Assembly: GCA_005883365.1 (NCBI GenBank)
Contig: VAXA01000093.1
Location: 1 to 14,365 of the forward strand
Origin: Actinomycetota bacterium
Lineage (GTDB): Bacteria > Actinomycetota > Thermoleophilia > Gaiellales > Gaiellaceae
DNA: 14,365 nucleotides
Direction of reading: 5' to 3'
The notes below the pieces were generated by a model, which did no database searches, was not told the origin of the DNA, and saw only the letters and a list, made by a program, of their open reading frames with translations. A program made the position numbers and the translations under genes. This document shows positions 13,863-14,365 of the stretch, piece after piece. The first letter of the stretch is position 1, and each line of letters begins with the position of its first letter.

Positions 13863-13868
13863 AGTCTA
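13863..13868 (-). promoter_or_regulatory. possible -10 box for the GT-PHP gene
   Basis: TAGACT (minus strand, 13868-13863) sits at -14 to -9 of the GTG at 13854. Its first three bases are the stop codon of the upstream GNAT gene. The spacing is two nt longer than the other leaderless-type boxes here, so support is weaker; co-transcription with the GNAT gene is also possible. Confidence 0.3.
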
Positions 13869-14365
13869 GTGCTCGAGCTCGAGCAGCATCTCGTGCTGGC
13901 GGACGACGACCGTCGCGCCGAGTGAACGAAGAGCCGGTGCCGACGGGTCGTCCTCGGGGAGGTTGAGGACGCTGACCGGGCCGAGGACCCGGAGCGCGCG
14001 GAGCAGGGGCTCCACCTCGCCGGCGAGCTGAATGAGCTGGACGTTCCCGCCGGACCGCCGGTAGACCGCCGCACCGGCGCCGGTAACCAGGCCAAGTGCG
14101 TCGGCGTAGTGCGTGAGCGTCTCGTCGGCACGCTGCCACGGCTCGCGCCCCGGACGCAGCTCCCGAATGCGCGCATGCGCGTCCTCGGCCGATGCGTCCT
14201 CCGCCTGGCTCCGCTCCGAGACCGAGAGCGGCAGCGCCCAGACCTCGACGTCGCGAACCGTGCGGTAGCAGAGCTTCTCGTAGAGGGCGAAGGCGCCGGT
14301 GTTCTCGACGATCACCTCCAGCCAGACGCGGCGGACGCCGCGCTCGCGCGCCTGCTCGTGCAGCT
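13866..14365 (-). CDS. GNAT acetyltransferase, probably tandem-domain, 5'-partial
   Basis: The gene enters from the right edge with no in-frame stop, beginning LHEQARERGVRRVWLEV. The first part is the end of a GNAT domain (WLEVIVENTGAFALYEKLCY, then RTVRDVEVWALPL). About 40 residues of charged linker follow (RIRELRPGREPWQRADETL). A second alpha/beta segment then runs AAVYRRSGGNVQLIQLAG, VSVLNLPEDDPSAPALRSLG and VVVRQHEMLLELEH, which resembles the C-terminal half of another GNAT module. Two-module GNAT proteins such as mycothiol synthase are common in actinobacteria, but specificity cannot be judged from this fragment. The stop TAG at 13866 is 11 nt before the GT-PHP start, so co-transcription is likely. 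Confidence 0.82.
   Translation of the reverse strand, partial: LHEQARERGVRRVWLEVIVENTGAFALYEKLCYRTVRDVEVWALPLSVSERSQAEDASAEDAHARIRELRPGREPWQRADETLTHYADALGLVTGAGAAVYRRSGGNVQLIQLAGEVEPLLRALRVLGPVSVLNLPEDDPSAPALRSLGATVVVRQHEMLLELEH

Noticed and set aside
13855..14139. Extension of the GT-PHP gene to 14139
   Set aside because: Overlaps the tandem-GNAT gene in another frame and has no similarity; MRIALVTPF is the normal GT4 beginning.
1..14365. CRISPR arrays, insertion sequences, phage or plasmid genes, riboswitches
   Set aside because: No repeat-spacer pattern, transposase or integrase motif, terminal inverted repeat or recognisable riboswitch core was seen on either strand.

Overview
This is a GC-rich bacterial window with dense genes, GTG/TTG starts alongside ATG, few clear Shine-Dalgarno sites, and several starts preceded by a TAnnnT box at the spacing of leaderless transcripts. 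With the PimA-type glycosyltransferase, a DUF2630-like protein and a tRNA gene without encoded CCA, this suggests a high-GC actinobacterium. Resemblance of several proteins to Gaiellales/Solirubrobacterales (Thermoleophilia) families is an impression from memory, not a search result.

Layout. (1) 1-1209, plus: the end of a GAF-GAF-HD-GYP protein, frame-disrupted near 564. (2) 5775-1206, minus: a run of GNAT acetyltransferase, coiled-coil protein, and two coupled half-transporters that form an asymmetric heterodimeric ABC exporter. (3) 5801-6259, plus: a divergently placed RimL-type GNAT, then about 170 nt without genes that holds a direct repeat and a perfect 14-bp hairpin. (4) 9012-6430, minus: a zinc metallopeptidase (frame-disrupted near 8602), a rhomboid protease, a small DUF2630-like protein and tRNA-Ala(UGC). 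(5) 9034-10799, plus: a YjbQ-family protein and a TRAM/Fe-S RNA uracil-C5-methyltransferase, the latter frame-disrupted near its C-terminus. (6) 14365-10796, minus: a GNAT protein running off the window, a glycosyltransferase-PHP fusion, a divergent uracil-DNA-glycosylase-fold protein, and a polytopic membrane protein with presenilin/SPP-like motifs.

Most genes are housekeeping or lightly accessory; I see no IS element, phage, CRISPR array or plasmid function. The observations most worth following are the presenilin-like membrane protein, the GT4-PHP fusion with altered donor-site residues, a compact bidirectional promoter at 9013-9033 with constant-position -10 boxes before other genes, and three out-of-frame internal losses of conserved protein segments. 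All three have the same net phase, and they look either like an assembly artefact or like a cluster of small deletions.
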